Positions 35,625 to 45,168 of a stretch of 64,000 nucleotides of DNA are shown one piece after another. The notes beneath the pieces were generated by a model. It saw only the letters and a program-made list of their open reading frames with translations. It ran no database searches and was not told the DNA's origin. The stretch comes from Neosynechococcus sphagnicola sy1 (GTDB taxonomy: Bacteria > Cyanobacteriota > Cyanobacteriia > Neosynechococcales > Neosynechococcaceae). How positions within the stretch are numbered: position 1 is the first letter of the stretch; every line of letters begins with the position of its first letter. The stretch is from assembly GCF_000775285.1 (NCBI RefSeq), contig NZ_JJML01000017.1:106131-170130 (forward strand), in the 5' to 3' direction. The translations under genes were made by a program, and so were the position numbers.

Positions 35625-36521
35625 ATGACCCTCCTTGCGTCTTATTTCCCCGCCCCGCGCGATCGCCGCGATCCCAATGCTTGGGATGCCCTGTACCTCG
35701 ATCAGGCGATTCCCGTGGATCCGGTGGCCAAAGCCTATATGGTTCAGGATTTACAAAGCTGGAGTCGTCGCTACCTCTTGGTGCCGATCCGGCTGGTGGC
35801 TAATCTATCGCTGGCTATGATTTTGACCCTGAAGCGGCTGCTCCCCTTTCAGTTCCATGCCTACCAGTTGATGCACCGCACTGCGGCCTGGTTCTTGCAG
35901 ACCTGGGTCAGCCCTGCCGCCTGCTACTTGATTGTGCGGCATCTGGGCATTGGCTCCAATATTGTTAACTTTTTGATTGACAATGGCCCAGACTCCACCT
36001 TAGAAAAATCCCAACTGTATCCCCGCACTGTGGCGGATCTAGCAGAGAATGCCTTTCTCGAACACGATTTAATTCTCTATAACTTTCTCTTGGACTACCA
36101 AGCTGCCCAGCAAGCCAATCCTGACTGGGTAGGGAAGTTACAGCATCGGGGGTTGAGCTATGACAGCATCCAACCTCTGGAGGTGCAGGTGGCGGAGAAC
36201 CACACCTCCCCGCTGAGGGTGCTGGATCTGGAATCAGCGATTGAATTGTTCAAGGTGTTTTATTCCCTCTGGCTTACCTGTGATGAATTTGAACGAGCAG
36301 TTTTATCCCTGCAATTGGATGAAACCATTGCCTGTCATGTCAGTGTGGTGACAGGGGACCATCACTGGAACCATTTGGTGACCAATCGCCATCCCCTAGC
36401 GCCCAACAGCCCCTTTCATGCGGCTCGAGATTTAATTCTCCATGGAATTCTCAGTGAATACCTGCACCGCTATCTGGAAATCCGTAAACAACAGCATTTG
36501 CAGGACAGGGATCTACTATGA
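35625..36521 (+). CDS. conserved protein of unknown function next to the ketosynthase-HO gene
   Basis: A 298-residue protein beginning MTLLASYFPAPRDRRDPNAWDALYLDQAIPVDP, 12 bp after the ketosynthase-HO gene and clearly in the same operon. It is alpha-helical; hydrophobic stretches (LLVPIRLVANLSLAMILTLKRLLPF and AAWFLQTWVSPAACYLIV) could form one or two membrane helices or a membrane-binding surface. A set of His and acidic residues (FLEHDLILYNFLLD; CHVSVVTGDHHWNHL; HAARDLILHGILSEYLHRYLE) is notable and could bind metal. I do not recognise the family with certainty. Position suggests a role in modifying or transferring the acyl product made upstream (inference only). Confidence 0.65.
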   Translation: MTLLASYFPAPRDRRDPNAWDALYLDQAIPVDPVAKAYMVQDLQSWSRRYLLVPIRLVANLSLAMILTLKRLLPFQFHAYQLMHRTAAWFLQTWVSPAACYLIVRHLGIGSNIVNFLIDNGPDSTLEKSQLYPRTVADLAENAFLEHDLILYNFLLDYQAAQQANPDWVGKLQHRGLSYDSIQPLEVQVAENHTSPLRVLDLESAIELFKVFYSLWLTCDEFERAVLSLQLDETIACHVSVVTGDHHWNHLVTNRHPLAPNSPFHAARDLILHGILSEYLHRYLEIRKQQHLQDRDLL

Positions 36522-36554
36522 TTTGGGCAGGTACCGCCAGCCCGTAAGTGTGCT

Positions 36555-37619
36555 ATGTCTGATCTTCCCCCGACCTCTGCTGTTGACGCTGAAGCATTGC
36601 TGCAATCCTTGCGCCGTAAGGAAGGGACTTGGGTGGAATGGGGGCAAGCCTGCCAAACCTTGCAAAAATCAGGCCACAGTCCCCAGGCAATTTTTGAAGC
36701 CACGGGCTTTGAGCCGATTCAACAAAATCAGATTATCGTCGCTGCTCAGGTCTATGCCACCCTGGTGGTTACCGCAGCTCCGGAAGCGGTGCAGGCGCAC
36801 TTTCAACAGCGAGGGAGCGATATTCTCTATGAGTTGCGGGTGTTGACCCAGGAAGAACGTGCCGAAGCTGCCGCCTTGATTTGGGCTAAAAAACTGGATG
36901 TGGATGGGGCGAGGGAAGTCGTGCGAGCCTTAAAAGATTATGGGCGGCTTCCCGAACTGCCCAAGGGCTTTTCCCGGCATCCAGGGGATGCGATGGCTCA
37001 CCAGTACTGGAAGCAAGCCCGCCAACAGCCCGATCTCCAGGCGCGATCGCGGTTGATTGGACAAGCTTTTACCTACGTCCACAGTGAAGCCGCTCGCCAC
37101 CAAATTGAGCAACTGCTCACGGATTTTACCGTAGTAGCTCCGCAAAAAGCCCCGTACTGGCCGCTCTACCGTCTCGACAGTGAGGAAGAACTGCCCCGGA
37201 TCTTGCCAGTGGTGGGTAAATTGCCCCTCACCCCAGCGGATTTACAGGCGACCCCTTGGATCGAGGCTGTGGCTCCCTTCCAGTTGGTTTCCTTTCAGGG
37301 CAGTGGTGTCTGGGTGGCAATTCCAGGGTGGCAAGTGATTCTCAATGCGGCAGACCCAGTGGCGCTCTTATGTGACAGTGAACGGTTGCCCACCCCCCTA
37401 CCGGGTGCAGCGGAGGAACTCCTATTGGTGGTGGATCGGGCAGAACGTCAGTGGAGTAACGAGGGTTATTTCTTAAGTGAGCAGGACGATCAGTTGATCG
37501 TGCAATGGTTCCCTGAAACTCCAATGTTACCGATCCTGGGACGGGTGGTGCTGGTGATGCGTCCCCGCAAGGTGCTGATTGAAGCGGTCAATCAAGATCC
37601 CTGGCAAGTGGATGAGTAA
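36555..37619 (+). CDS. raf1: RuBisCO accumulation factor 1 (Raf1)
   Basis: A 354-residue RuBisCO assembly chaperone that dimerises and clamps RbcL2 units during assembly of the L8 core. The N-terminal alpha domain (about 1-190) shows LLQSLRRKEGTWVEWGQACQTLQKSG, IFEATGFEPIQQNQIIVAAQVYATL and ALIWAKKLDVDGAREVVRALKDYGRLPELPKGFSRHPGDAMA. A linker and a C-terminal beta domain (about 200-354) with YWPLYRLDSEEELPRILPVVGKLPL follow. The length and order match cyanobacterial Raf1. It lies 33 bp after the unknown gene and may be co-transcribed. The rbc genes themselves are not in the window. Confidence 0.92.
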   Translation: MSDLPPTSAVDAEALLQSLRRKEGTWVEWGQACQTLQKSGHSPQAIFEATGFEPIQQNQIIVAAQVYATLVVTAAPEAVQAHFQQRGSDILYELRVLTQEERAEAAALIWAKKLDVDGAREVVRALKDYGRLPELPKGFSRHPGDAMAHQYWKQARQQPDLQARSRLIGQAFTYVHSEAARHQIEQLLTDFTVVAPQKAPYWPLYRLDSEEELPRILPVVGKLPLTPADLQATPWIEAVAPFQLVSFQGSGVWVAIPGWQVILNAADPVALLCDSERLPTPLPGAAEELLLVVDRAERQWSNEGYFLSEQDDQLIVQWFPETPMLPILGRVVLVMRPRKVLIEAVNQDPWQVDE

Positions 37620-37791
37620 AAATCATGCCAGGATGAGGGTGTTTGATCTCAAAGGCGATGAATACTCGAAAATTTATTCCGTCACCCACTGTTTTAGACC
37701 TTCAGGCCGAGTTTTAAGAGGGAAAATTCGGGAGTTTTTGAACCTCAGAGTAGTCTGAAGTCCTCTTAAATGAGGAGCGTTTCAGAGGTTT

Positions 37792-38829
37792 ATGGACAGA
37801 TCTTTCAGACTGGTCTTTGCTGGGCTGACCGTCGCGATGCTTTTACTTGGCTGCTCAATGTTGAATTCCAATACGCCAGCCCGATCCCAATTGCCAACGG
37901 ATCTGGCCAACTATCGCCAAGCAGCTGACTACTCGGAAGCCAACGAGGGGCTGGCGATGCTAGTTGCTCAGCAGGGCAAGGTGATTTTTGAGTCCTATGC
38001 ACCGGGCATCCCGGCTAACCAACCCCATCCCCTTGCCAGTGGTACTAAGTCATTCTCCTGCGCGATCGCGGTTGCTGCCATTCAAGATGGGCTTCTGAGC
38101 TTTGATGAACCCGTCTCTCAAACCATTACCGAGTGGCGATCAGATGCCGTGAGATCCAAAATTACCCTCCGACAGTTGTTGAGTCTCACCAGTGGACTAT
38201 CCGGCGGCACCCTAGGGCGGGTTCCGACCTACACCGAGGCACTCCAGCAACCCCTAACAGCTGAACCGGGAACCCGCTTTCAGTATGGGCCAGTGCCGTT
38301 TCAGATATTTGGAGAACTGATCCGGCGTAAATTGGCCAAGGCAGGGATGTCAGAGGATCCACTGGCCTATCTCCAGCGGCAAGTACTAACTCCCATTGGA
38401 CTCCAGATCGGGGACTGGAAACGTTCGGCGGATGGGATGCCCAATCTCCCCTCTGGAGCCAGTCTGACTGCCCATGAGTGGGCAAAGTTTGGGATTTTGA
38501 TCGCAAATCGAGGACAGTGGAAAGGTCAGAGCTTGCTCAAACCTGAGTTGCTCAGTAACTGCTTCCAAGGTTCCCGGATCAATCCGGCCTATGGTCTGAC
38601 GTTTTGGCTCAATGTCGAGGGAGAAATGCCGCGCAATCGTCCCTTTCATCGCATCAAACCAGCGCCAAGGAATTTGGTAATGGCCATCGGAGCCGGAAAC
38701 CAGTCGCTCTATATTTTCCCGTCAGAACAGCTGGTGATCGTTCGCCAAGGCAAGTTAAAGCTGCGCACACTGCTGCAAAGAGGCACTTTCGAGCATCAAC
38801 GGTTTTTGAGTCTGGCGTTGGGACGATAA
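37792..38829 (+). CDS. serine hydrolase lipoprotein, class C beta-lactamase-like
   Basis: A 345-residue protein with a lipoprotein signal (LVFAGLTVAMLLLGCSM; LLGC lipobox, Cys near residue 22). The beta-lactamase/DD-peptidase fold is marked by SGTKSF (SxxK with catalytic Ser at about 86-89), LRQLLSLTSGLSGG, and a C-terminal-type motif region GQSLYIFPSEQLVIV. The tyrosine motif reads FQYGPVPFQIFGELI (Y-G-P rather than Y-x-N), a departure from class C enzymes. It may be an esterase or DD-peptidase-like enzyme rather than a true beta-lactamase. The 172-bp gap after raf1 is AT-rich and probably holds its own promoter. Start ATG 37792. Confidence 0.83.
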   Translation: MDRSFRLVFAGLTVAMLLLGCSMLNSNTPARSQLPTDLANYRQAADYSEANEGLAMLVAQQGKVIFESYAPGIPANQPHPLASGTKSFSCAIAVAAIQDGLLSFDEPVSQTITEWRSDAVRSKITLRQLLSLTSGLSGGTLGRVPTYTEALQQPLTAEPGTRFQYGPVPFQIFGELIRRKLAKAGMSEDPLAYLQRQVLTPIGLQIGDWKRSADGMPNLPSGASLTAHEWAKFGILIANRGQWKGQSLLKPELLSNCFQGSRINPAYGLTFWLNVEGEMPRNRPFHRIKPAPRNLVMAIGAGNQSLYIFPSEQLVIVRQGKLKLRTLLQRGTFEHQRFLSLALGR

Positions 38830-38835
38830 CTAACT

Positions 38836-39783
38836 TCAGGGTTCGTCTCCCAGGGCGTTTAGCTCCACCTGCGTTCCCTGAAAGTCAACCGCCAAGGCAG
38901 TTACCTCCGTCGCAATCCCCTGCTGTTCCCAAGCTACGGCGATCGCGGCCTCGACGGCTGCAACCTGGGGTCGATCAACGAGGGCCAAGAGGGTCGGCCC
39001 CGCACCGCTGATGACTAAGCCATGGGCACCTGCTGCCACTGCGGCGGTCTCGACGGCCTTATAGCCTGGAATCAGGGTTTGACGGTAGGGCTGATGAATC
39101 CGGTCTTGCAGAGCCGCCTGCAACCACGTCGCTTCCCCGTTTCTAACCCCCGAAGTAAGAGACCCAGGTGGGCGGTATTGAAAATGGCATCTTCCCGACA
39201 GTAGTGCAGGGGCAGCACCTGGCGAGCTTCCTGGGTCGATAGCTCAAAGTTAGGAATGGCAACCACGGGGACGAGTTCACTGTACCAGGGGATATCGCAA
39301 ATCACCCATGCCGATGGCTCCTGCCCGGTGGCACTGAGGCAACATCCCCCGACGATGGCTGGGACAACATTATCAGGATGTCCTTCCAGGGCGATCGCCT
39401 GTTGAAGCACTGTAGTTTGATCCCAGGGGAACCCAGCCAGGGCGTTGGCTGCCACCACCCCCGCCGCGATCGCCGTTGCCGAACTCCCCAAGCCGCGAGT
39501 TAAGGGCACATCCAGGTGAATCTGAATTGCCACAGCGGGGGGGGATCTCTCCCCACTGCTGATAACAGTGGGTAAAGGCACGATAGGCCAGATTACTGCC
39601 ATCGGTTTTTACGCCTGCGGCATCCCGACCTGTGACAGCAATCTCTAACGCCGCCGCTGCGGGCAATCGAGAGAAGCGAAAGCGGTTGTAGCGGCTGAGG
39701 GCCAGCCCCAAACAGTCAAATCCGGGGCCGATATTGGCCGTGGTCGCTGGGACAGTGACGGTAACAGCATCAGGTCGAGGCAT
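38836..39783 (-). CDS. thrB: homoserine kinase, with two compensating frameshifts
   Basis: A GHMP-family kinase phosphorylating homoserine for threonine synthesis. The ATG at 39783 (MPRPDAVTVTVPATTANIGPGFDCLGLAL) starts the first frame. At the G8 run 39537-39544 (C8 on the coding strand) one extra base breaks it; removal gives GEIPPAVAIQIHLDVPLTRGLGSSATAIAAG, the GLGSSA ATP-binding motif. At the C4 run 39135-39138 one missing base breaks it again; restoring it gives LETGEATWLQAALQDRIHQPYR, followed by GLVISGAGPTLLAL (third GHMP motif). The repaired protein is 315 residues, normal. Opposite-sign indels in one biosynthetic gene argue for sequencing errors. A 25-bp gap separates it from the upstream TPR gene. 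Confidence 0.9.
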
Positions 39784-39808
39784 GAAGTCAGTTTTTCCTT
39801 TAGGGCGC

Positions 39809-40793
39809 TCAAGGTCGAGCACTTTGCAGCAGGGAATCGAGGCAGTCCAGGGTTTTCTGAAACTGGTTCAGATTTCCCAGTAGTGGCAAATTTTCAGCGC
39901 TCCCTCTCAATCCTCTAGGAGCCTCCTGACTCAGACACTGCATCGTCTGCTGAAATTGTCCCAGAACTTGAGTGGTTTGACGCAGGTTCTCCTGGGAGGT
40001 TTCAGCGGACAAGGTCTCTGGGAATCCCTGAGGGAGATTTTGGCTGAGGCATTGCAGCATCCTTTGCACCTCCCCGAGGTTGAAGCGGTTGTTGCCCTTG
40101 CCCAGCGTCTGGGTTGAGAGAGCCAGAGGGCGGAGGCATTGGAAGGAATGGCTGAGTTCACCAAGCTGCTGGGACAGAGCCCGGACGCTCAGGGGTGGGG
40201 AGCTAACCGCACCCTTGATAGCAGGGGGTAAGGCGGGGGGCAGGGAGGGTGTCCGAAGGGCGATCGCAGGTGGAGAGGGGGCAATCGTTGGAGTCACTCG
40301 CCGGAGATTTGCCAAGGCGATGGAGGCATTGCCGCGATCCTGGAGCGCTTGGTAAAGATTCAGGGCTTGGCTAAATGCTGCCTCAGCCGCTGGGGGTTGC
40401 CCCGAATCCCTCGTAGAGGGTGCCGAGGTTATTCCAAGTTGTGGCTTCTGAAGCTTGATTCCCCAAAGCCTGGAGGATCGGTAAAGCTTGCTGATAGGCT
40501 TCCAGGGCTAACTGGGGTTGACCGAGACTATAGTAATTTCGCCCCAGTTCCGTCAGGATCAAGGCTTCAAATTCTGGCGATTTTAACTGTCGGGATTGTT
40601 GCAGTGCTTGCTGGAGCGTGGCGATCGCCGCTGGGAACTGGCGCTGTTCTGACTGCCGCAGTGCTTGCTGCAATTGCTGCTGTAAGGAAGCTACAGGCTG
40701 GGTCTGCGCTAGACTCCCAGGTATCCCCACCCCTCCCATCAAGGGCAGCCCACTGAGACTAATCACCAAGAAACCCCGATAGATTCGCTTCAT
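39809..40793 (-). CDS. exported TPR protein, frameshifted at a C4 run
   Basis: From the ATG at 40793 a signal peptide (MKRIYRGFLVISLSGLPLMGGVGIPGSLAQ) leads to TPR-like helices (FPAAIATLQQALQQSRQLKSPEFEALILTELGRNYYSLGQPQLALEAYQQALPILQALGNQASEATTWNNLGTLYEGFG). The frame then breaks at 40400-40403. Removing one G from the coding-strand G4 gives FGQPPAAEAAFSQALNLYQALQDRGNASIALANLRRV, a further TPR, and joins the second frame, whose tail (MLQCLSQNLPQGF, MQCLSQEAPRGL, TLDCLDSLLQ) is a repeated helical motif. The joined protein is 327 residues. The role is unknown; its position just upstream of thrB is probably incidental. Confidence 0.7.
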
Positions 40794-40843
40794 GATGGTT
40801 CCTACTGTCACGGTTCCCCCCAAACTATCTCAAGTACTCTCCC

Positions 40844-41941
40844 TCAAGCCACCCCATTCCTGACCGTTCCTGCCAGGGATTGACGCACGAGCATCGCTAG
40901 CTGTTCAGCACTGTCTGTCACCGCCAGGGAGGCCGCCTGGTGCGCCATCTGTTCTCGACGGGTGGGATCGTGGAGCAAGGCTAACACCTGGGTCTCTAAC
41001 ATTTCAGGGGTGAGATCAGCCTGTTGGTACACGAATCCCGCCCCGACCGCTGCGAAGCTGGCGGCATTGTGGGTCTGGTGATCCTCGGCGGCGTAGGGAT
41101 AGGGAATCAAAATTGCTGGAGTCCCCGTCACCGCCAACTCCGTCAAGGTTCCGGCTCCGGCTCGACTTACGGCTAAACTCGCCCGTTGCAATAACCCCGC
41201 CATATTGTCATAGAAGGGCAAGGCCACGTAGTGGGGATGGATCAGGCTATGGGCATCTGGATCGCTGTCCCCCGTCAAATGAACCACCCAAGCCCCAGCG
41301 GCTAACCAGGCAGGGGCACATTGGCGGATCAAACGATTGAGGGCGATCGCCCCCTGACTTCCCCCCACCCCGACAATCAGCGGTACCTCGGGGGGAATCT
41401 CCAGGGAGGACAAAGGTGTTGGCTGGCGAAATTGTGATCGCACTGGGGTTCCCACCCAAACGGTGCGCTGGGTGGGTAAGGCGCGAGCAGTCACCGGGAA
41501 GCCCACCGCCACGCGGCTACAGAACCAGGCCAGGAATCGGGTTACCTTGCCAGGAATGGCATTGGACTCGTGTAAAACCACTGGCAGTCCCAAGGATCGG
41601 GCCGCCAGAATCGCCGGGGCGGCAATGTACCCTCCGGTGGTGAGGACACCCCGAAACTGACCCTGTTGGAGCAGTTTTCGGACTTGAAACACCGCGCCCA
41701 TCAACCGCCAGAGAATGCGGAGAGTTTCCAACCCGAAGCGTTTCTGCAACCCGGTGACGGCGATCGTATGTAAGGGATAGTGGCTGGGTACCAGTTGGGT
41801 TTCCAGGCGATCGGATACCCCTAACCATTCAATTTCAAAGTCGGGCAGTTGCTCGGCGGTGGCGATTGCTGGGAAGAGATGGCCCCCTGTGCCACTGGCT
41901 GCAATTAGGAGTCGCTGCCCTGTCGGTCTTTGATCCGTCAT
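40844..41941 (-). CDS. murG: UDP-GlcNAc:undecaprenyl-PP-MurNAc-pentapeptide GlcNAc transferase MurG
   Basis: The 365-residue GT28 enzyme that makes lipid II on the inner face of the cytoplasmic membrane. The N-terminal glycine-rich loop is IAASGTGGHLFPAIATAEQL (residues 13-32), followed by the acceptor-side loop TGGYIAAPAILAARSLGLPVVLHESNAIPGKVTR. The donor-binding C-terminal half has VGVGGSQGAIALNRL, SRAGAGTLTELAVTGTPAILIPYPYAAEDHQTHNA (UDP-GlcNAc pocket) and a normal length. The start ATG is at 41941. It is divergent from the next exported-protein gene. Confidence 0.95.
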   Translation of the reverse strand: MTDQRPTGQRLLIAASGTGGHLFPAIATAEQLPDFEIEWLGVSDRLETQLVPSHYPLHTIAVTGLQKRFGLETLRILWRLMGAVFQVRKLLQQGQFRGVLTTGGYIAAPAILAARSLGLPVVLHESNAIPGKVTRFLAWFCSRVAVGFPVTARALPTQRTVWVGTPVRSQFRQPTPLSSLEIPPEVPLIVGVGGSQGAIALNRLIRQCAPAWLAAGAWVVHLTGDSDPDAHSLIHPHYVALPFYDNMAGLLQRASLAVSRAGAGTLTELAVTGTPAILIPYPYAAEDHQTHNAASFAAVGAGFVYQQADLTPEMLETQVLALLHDPTRREQMAHQAASLAVTDSAEQLAMLVRQSLAGTVRNGVA

Positions 41942-42028
41942 CGGTAGGTGCTGAAGTCCATCTCAGGAATAGCCTAGAATCGAAGTCAGTCTATGGCGAC
42001 TGCTCCATTTTTCTTCAGGCTATCACCT

Positions 42029-42841
42029 ATGCGTCATTCTCTGTCTGGCTTTGCTCGGCTACTGCCCACCCTCCGAACGGCCCCACGGTTACTCCTGGCA
42101 TCTCTCACCTTGGGGTTGTTGTTGGGGTTACCCCCCGCTCAGGCAGACAGCCCCAACAGCGCCCCCGGTGATCTGAAAACGGCTCTGGCTGAGATTGATG
42201 AAGCTGCGAATAGCAAGAATCTACAAGGGGTACTTCAGTACTATAGCTCCACCTTTACTGACGGCAATGGCCTGAATCGATCCGGCTTGGAGCAAAACCT
42301 GACCGCCCTCTGGAAACGCTTTCCTAAACTCACCTATCGGACGGAACTCCAGTCCTGGAAACGGGAAGGAGCCGCGATTGTGGCTGAGACAATAACGACG
42401 ATGAAGGGGAACCAGGTACTCCAGGGACGCACCATGACCCTGCAAGCAACGATTCGTTCCCTCCAGTACGTTGAAAATAACCACATTTTTCAACAATCGA
42501 TTCTCTCAGAGCGCAGTCAACTCACCTCTGGAACCAAACCGCCCACCGTGGTACTTAACCTTCCCGAAAAGGTGAAAGCAGGGCAAGAGTTTCAGTTCGA
42601 TGCCATTGTCAAAGAGCCATTGGGGGATGGTTTGCTCCTCGGCGGGGTCTATGAAAAACCAGTCAGTCCACAACACTATCTGGAAAAGTTGCCCGATGAT
42701 CTAGATCTCTTAACCGCTGGCGGGGTCTTCAAGGTTGGCAAAGCACCGACCACACCCCAGGATTTATGGATTTCAGCCGTTTTTATCCGTCAAGATGGCA
42801 TGAACCTGATTACTCAACGCTTACAGGTGGTGTCCCGCTAG
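42029..42841 (+). CDS. exported protein with NTF2-like domain, conserved in cyanobacteria
   Basis: A ~270-residue protein from the ATG at 42029 (MRHSLSGFARLLPTLRTAPRLLLASLTLGLLLGLPPAQA signal peptide); an ATG at 41993 would add twelve residues. Residues ~45-150 look like an NTF2/SnoaL-type cone fold (ALAEIDEAANSKNLQGVLQYYSSTFTDGNGLNRSGLEQNLTALWKRFPKLTYRTEL). A second beta-rich domain follows (VVLNLPEKVKAGQEFQFDAIVKEPLGDGLLLGGVYEKP). No catalytic residues stand out. Likely periplasmic or thylakoid-lumenal. The function is unknown. Confidence 0.7.
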   Translation: MRHSLSGFARLLPTLRTAPRLLLASLTLGLLLGLPPAQADSPNSAPGDLKTALAEIDEAANSKNLQGVLQYYSSTFTDGNGLNRSGLEQNLTALWKRFPKLTYRTELQSWKREGAAIVAETITTMKGNQVLQGRTMTLQATIRSLQYVENNHIFQQSILSERSQLTSGTKPPTVVLNLPEKVKAGQEFQFDAIVKEPLGDGLLLGGVYEKPVSPQHYLEKLPDDLDLLTAGGVFKVGKAPTTPQDLWISAVFIRQDGMNLITQRLQVVSR

Positions 42842-42856
42842 TTCTCTCACCATGGC

Positions 42857-43168
42857 CTACTTCGGGGGTTGGGGGGCAATGAATACCTTATAAACCCCAT
42901 AGAGCAAGGCGGCCACCAGGGTCAGACTGATTCCCATGGTAATCAAGGAAAGAATGCCTCGCAGCACCGACAACCCCACTAGGGCGATCGCAGCCACCAC
43001 GACAATCTTGCCAATCCCTGGAAGTTGTCCCAGCCAATTTAAAAAGCCACCTTGGAAGAGGGCAGGGGGCAAGGGCTCATATTCAGGGACTGGAGGAGGG
43101 GAGCGATGCAGGTCTGCTTCCATTTGGCGCAGGCGCGCCTCAAGCTTTTGCGGATCAGGCGTTTTCAT
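42857..43168 (-). CDS. small conserved cyanobacterial membrane protein
   Basis: A 103-residue protein. The N-terminal part is polar and helical (MKTPDPQKLEARLRQMEADLHRSPPPVPEYEPLPP), followed by two hydrophobic helices (IGKIVVVAAIALVGLSVLRGIL and GISLTLVAALLYGVYKVFIA) and a short tail. The N-terminal LEARLxxMExxL could be a coiled coil or amphipathic helix. No enzyme motif. Convergent with the preceding exported-protein gene; divergent from guaA. Confidence 0.72.
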   Translation of the reverse strand: MKTPDPQKLEARLRQMEADLHRSPPPVPEYEPLPPALFQGGFLNWLGQLPGIGKIVVVAAIALVGLSVLRGILSLITMGISLTLVAALLYGVYKVFIAPQPPK

Positions 43169-43366
43169 TCATTAAGGCTCCCGGACTCAGAGCAAGCTAT
43201 CAGCAGTGATTGTAACCAATTCCATGGCAGGCTCAGCTCCCGGAATTCTCAGATTAAAATATATGAATCGATCACAGCCCCGAATAGATCGGATTTCAGA
43301 AGCTATTCTTGTACAATAATTCCCTTCACTGATTGACCTGTCCTTGACTGCACCAGGAATTGGATT

Positions 43367-44974
43367 GTGACTCTAAAGACTGAAACAGTACGCCCTCCTA
43401 CGGGTATGGAGCGACTCAACCGCCAGATGATTGCCATCCTGGACTTCGGTTCCCAGTACTCGGAACTGATTGCCCGCCGCATTCGTGAGACGCAGGTTTA
43501 CTCTGAGGTGCTTTCCTACCGCACCACTGCTGAGCAACTGCGGCAGCTGAGTCCGAAGGGGATTATTCTCTCCGGTGGCCCCAGTTCAGTCTACGATGCC
43601 GCCGCCCCCCATTGTGACCCCGAGATTTGGAAATTAGGAATTCCAGTGCTGGGGGTCTGTTATGGGATGCAGTTGATGGTGCAGCAACTTGGGGGGGAAG
43701 TTACCCGCTCCGATCGGGGGGAGTATGGGAAGGCATCCCTTTGCATCGATGACCCAACGGATCTGCTCACCAATGTGGAAGACGGTATCACCATGTGGAT
43801 GAGTCATGGGGACTCTGTAGTACGGTTACCTGATGGGTTTGGGTTGTTAGCCCATACCACCAATACCGCCTGTGCCGCGATCGCCCATCCTCAACTAAAA
43901 CTCTATGGAGTGCAATTCCATCCCGAGGTGGTGCATTCCTTGGGAGGCTTGGCGCTGATCCGCAACTTTGTCTATCACATCTGTGACTGTGAACCCACCT
44001 GGACAACCGCTGCCTTTGTGGAAGAGGCGATTCGGGAAATTCGGGGCAAGGTTGGCAACAAGCGAGTCTTGTTGGCGCTTTCGGGGGGGGTGGACTCCTC
44101 CACCTTGGCCTTCTTACTGCATCAGGCGATTGGGGATCAACTTACCTGCATGTTCATTGACCAGGGGTTTATGCGCAAGCTGGAGCCGGAACGACTGGTG
44201 AAGCTCTTTCACGAACAGTTTCATATTCCGGTGCAGTATGTAGATGCGCGGGAGCGGTTTCTCACATCAATTACAGGGATTACCGATCCAGAGGCAAAAC
44301 GTAAATGCATTGGGCATGAGTTTATTCGGGTGTTTGAGTCCGAGTCCCGGCGTCTTGGCCCCTTTGATTATCTCGCCCAGGGAACCCTCTACCCCGATGT
44401 CATTGAATCGGCAGATACCAACGTCGATCCCCAAACGGGGGAACGGGTGGCGGTGAAAATTAAAAGTCATCACAACGTCGGCGGCTTACCCAAGGATTTG
44501 CGCTTTAAGCTAATTGAGCCCTTACGGAAACTCTTCAAGGATGAAGTCCGGCGCGTGGGACGCTCCATTGGTCTGCCGGAAGAAATTGTGCAGCGCCATC
44601 CATTTCCTGGGCCGGGATTGGCCATTCGGATTTTGGGGGAAGTCACCGCTGAACGGCTAGAAATTCTTCGGGATGCCGATTATATTGTCCGGCAAGAGAT
44701 CAACCGCCAGGGCATTTATCATGACTTCTGGCAAGCGTTTGCCGTTTTGTTGCCCGTTCGCAGCGTCGGGGTGATGGGGGATCAGCGCACCTACGCCTAC
44801 CCAATTGTCTTACGCCTCGTCTCCAGTGAAGATGGCATGACCGCTGACTGGTCACGAGTTCCCTACGAGCTGTTAGAAACAATTTCCAATCGGATTGTCA
44901 ATGAGGTGCAAGGTGTGAACCGGGTGGTTTATGATATTACTTCCAAGCCTCCCGGCACGATTGAATGGGAGTAG
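43367..44974 (+). CDS. guaA: GMP synthase (glutamine-hydrolysing)
   Basis: A 535-residue two-part enzyme converting XMP to GMP. The N-terminal glutamine amidotransferase has the triad Cys98 (GVCYGMQ), His185 and Glu187 (VQFHPEV). The ATP-pyrophosphatase domain begins [13 protein letters not shown] (SGGVDS 239-244), and the C-terminal dimerisation domain ends [13 protein letters not shown], the usual end. GTG at 43367 is the start, preceded by AGGAA at good spacing. A TACAAT at 43312-43317 is a plausible -10 element. No upstream guanine or xanthine riboswitch was recognised. Confidence 0.97.
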   Translation: MTLKTETVRPPTGMERLNRQMIAILDFGSQYSELIARRIRETQVYSEVLSYRTTAEQLRQLSPKGIILSGGPSSVYDAAAPHCDPEIWKLGIPVLGVCYGMQLMVQQLGGEVTRSDRGEYGKASLCIDDPTDLLTNVEDGITMWMSHGDSVVRLPDGFGLLAHTTNTACAAIAHPQLKLYGVQFHPEVVHSLGGLALIRNFVYHICDCEPTWTTAAFVEEAIREIRGKVGNKRVLLALSGGVDSSTLAFLLHQAIGDQLTCMFIDQGFMRKLEPERLVKLFHEQFHIPVQYVDARERFLTSITGITDPEAKRKCIGHEFIRVFESESRRLGPFDYLAQGTLYPDVIESADTNVDPQTGERVAVKIKSHHNVGGLPKDLRFKLIEPLRKLFKDEVRRVGRSIGLPEEIVQRHPFPGPGLAIRILGEVTAERLEILRDADYIVRQEINRQGIYHDFWQAFAVLLPVRSVGVMGDQRTYAYPIVLRLVSSEDGMTADWSRVPYELLETISNRIVNEVQGVNRVVYDITSKPPGTIEWE

Positions 44975-45056
44975 TTTCTCTCCCCAGCCCCGCACCACAA
45001 ACGCCCCCACAGCGAGGGGATTTTAGTATCAAAACTTAATCTTTGGCATTAATTTT

Positions 45057-45106
45057 TGTGGAAAACTCAGGAAAGTCTGTGGAAAACCCCGACTTCCTGT
45101 GGAAAA
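45057..45106 (-). other. cluster of three DnaA boxes (TTTTCCACA) in a convergent intergenic gap
   Basis: TGTGGAAAA (reverse complement TTTTCCACA) occurs at 45057-45065, 45078-45086 and 45098-45106, spaced 21 and 20 bp (about two helical turns) and in one orientation. A near-match TTTTCCGGT follows at 45114-45122, and an AT-rich stretch precedes (45020-45056). TTTTCCACA is the cyanobacterial DnaA-box consensus. The gap lies between the 3' ends of guaA and the CDF transporter gene, where no promoter is needed. It could be oriC-like, a DnaA-titration site, or chance; see the findings. Confidence 0.65.
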
Positions 45107-45168
45107 CCTGCTATTTTCCGGTTTGGTTCTAGGGACACCCAAGGCAGCGAAATGGTGGGTCAGGGATG

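Noticed and set aside
45000..45030. CCCC...GGGG-TTTT terminator after guaA
   Set aside because: Only four base pairs are clearly matched and the T-run is short; too weak to call.
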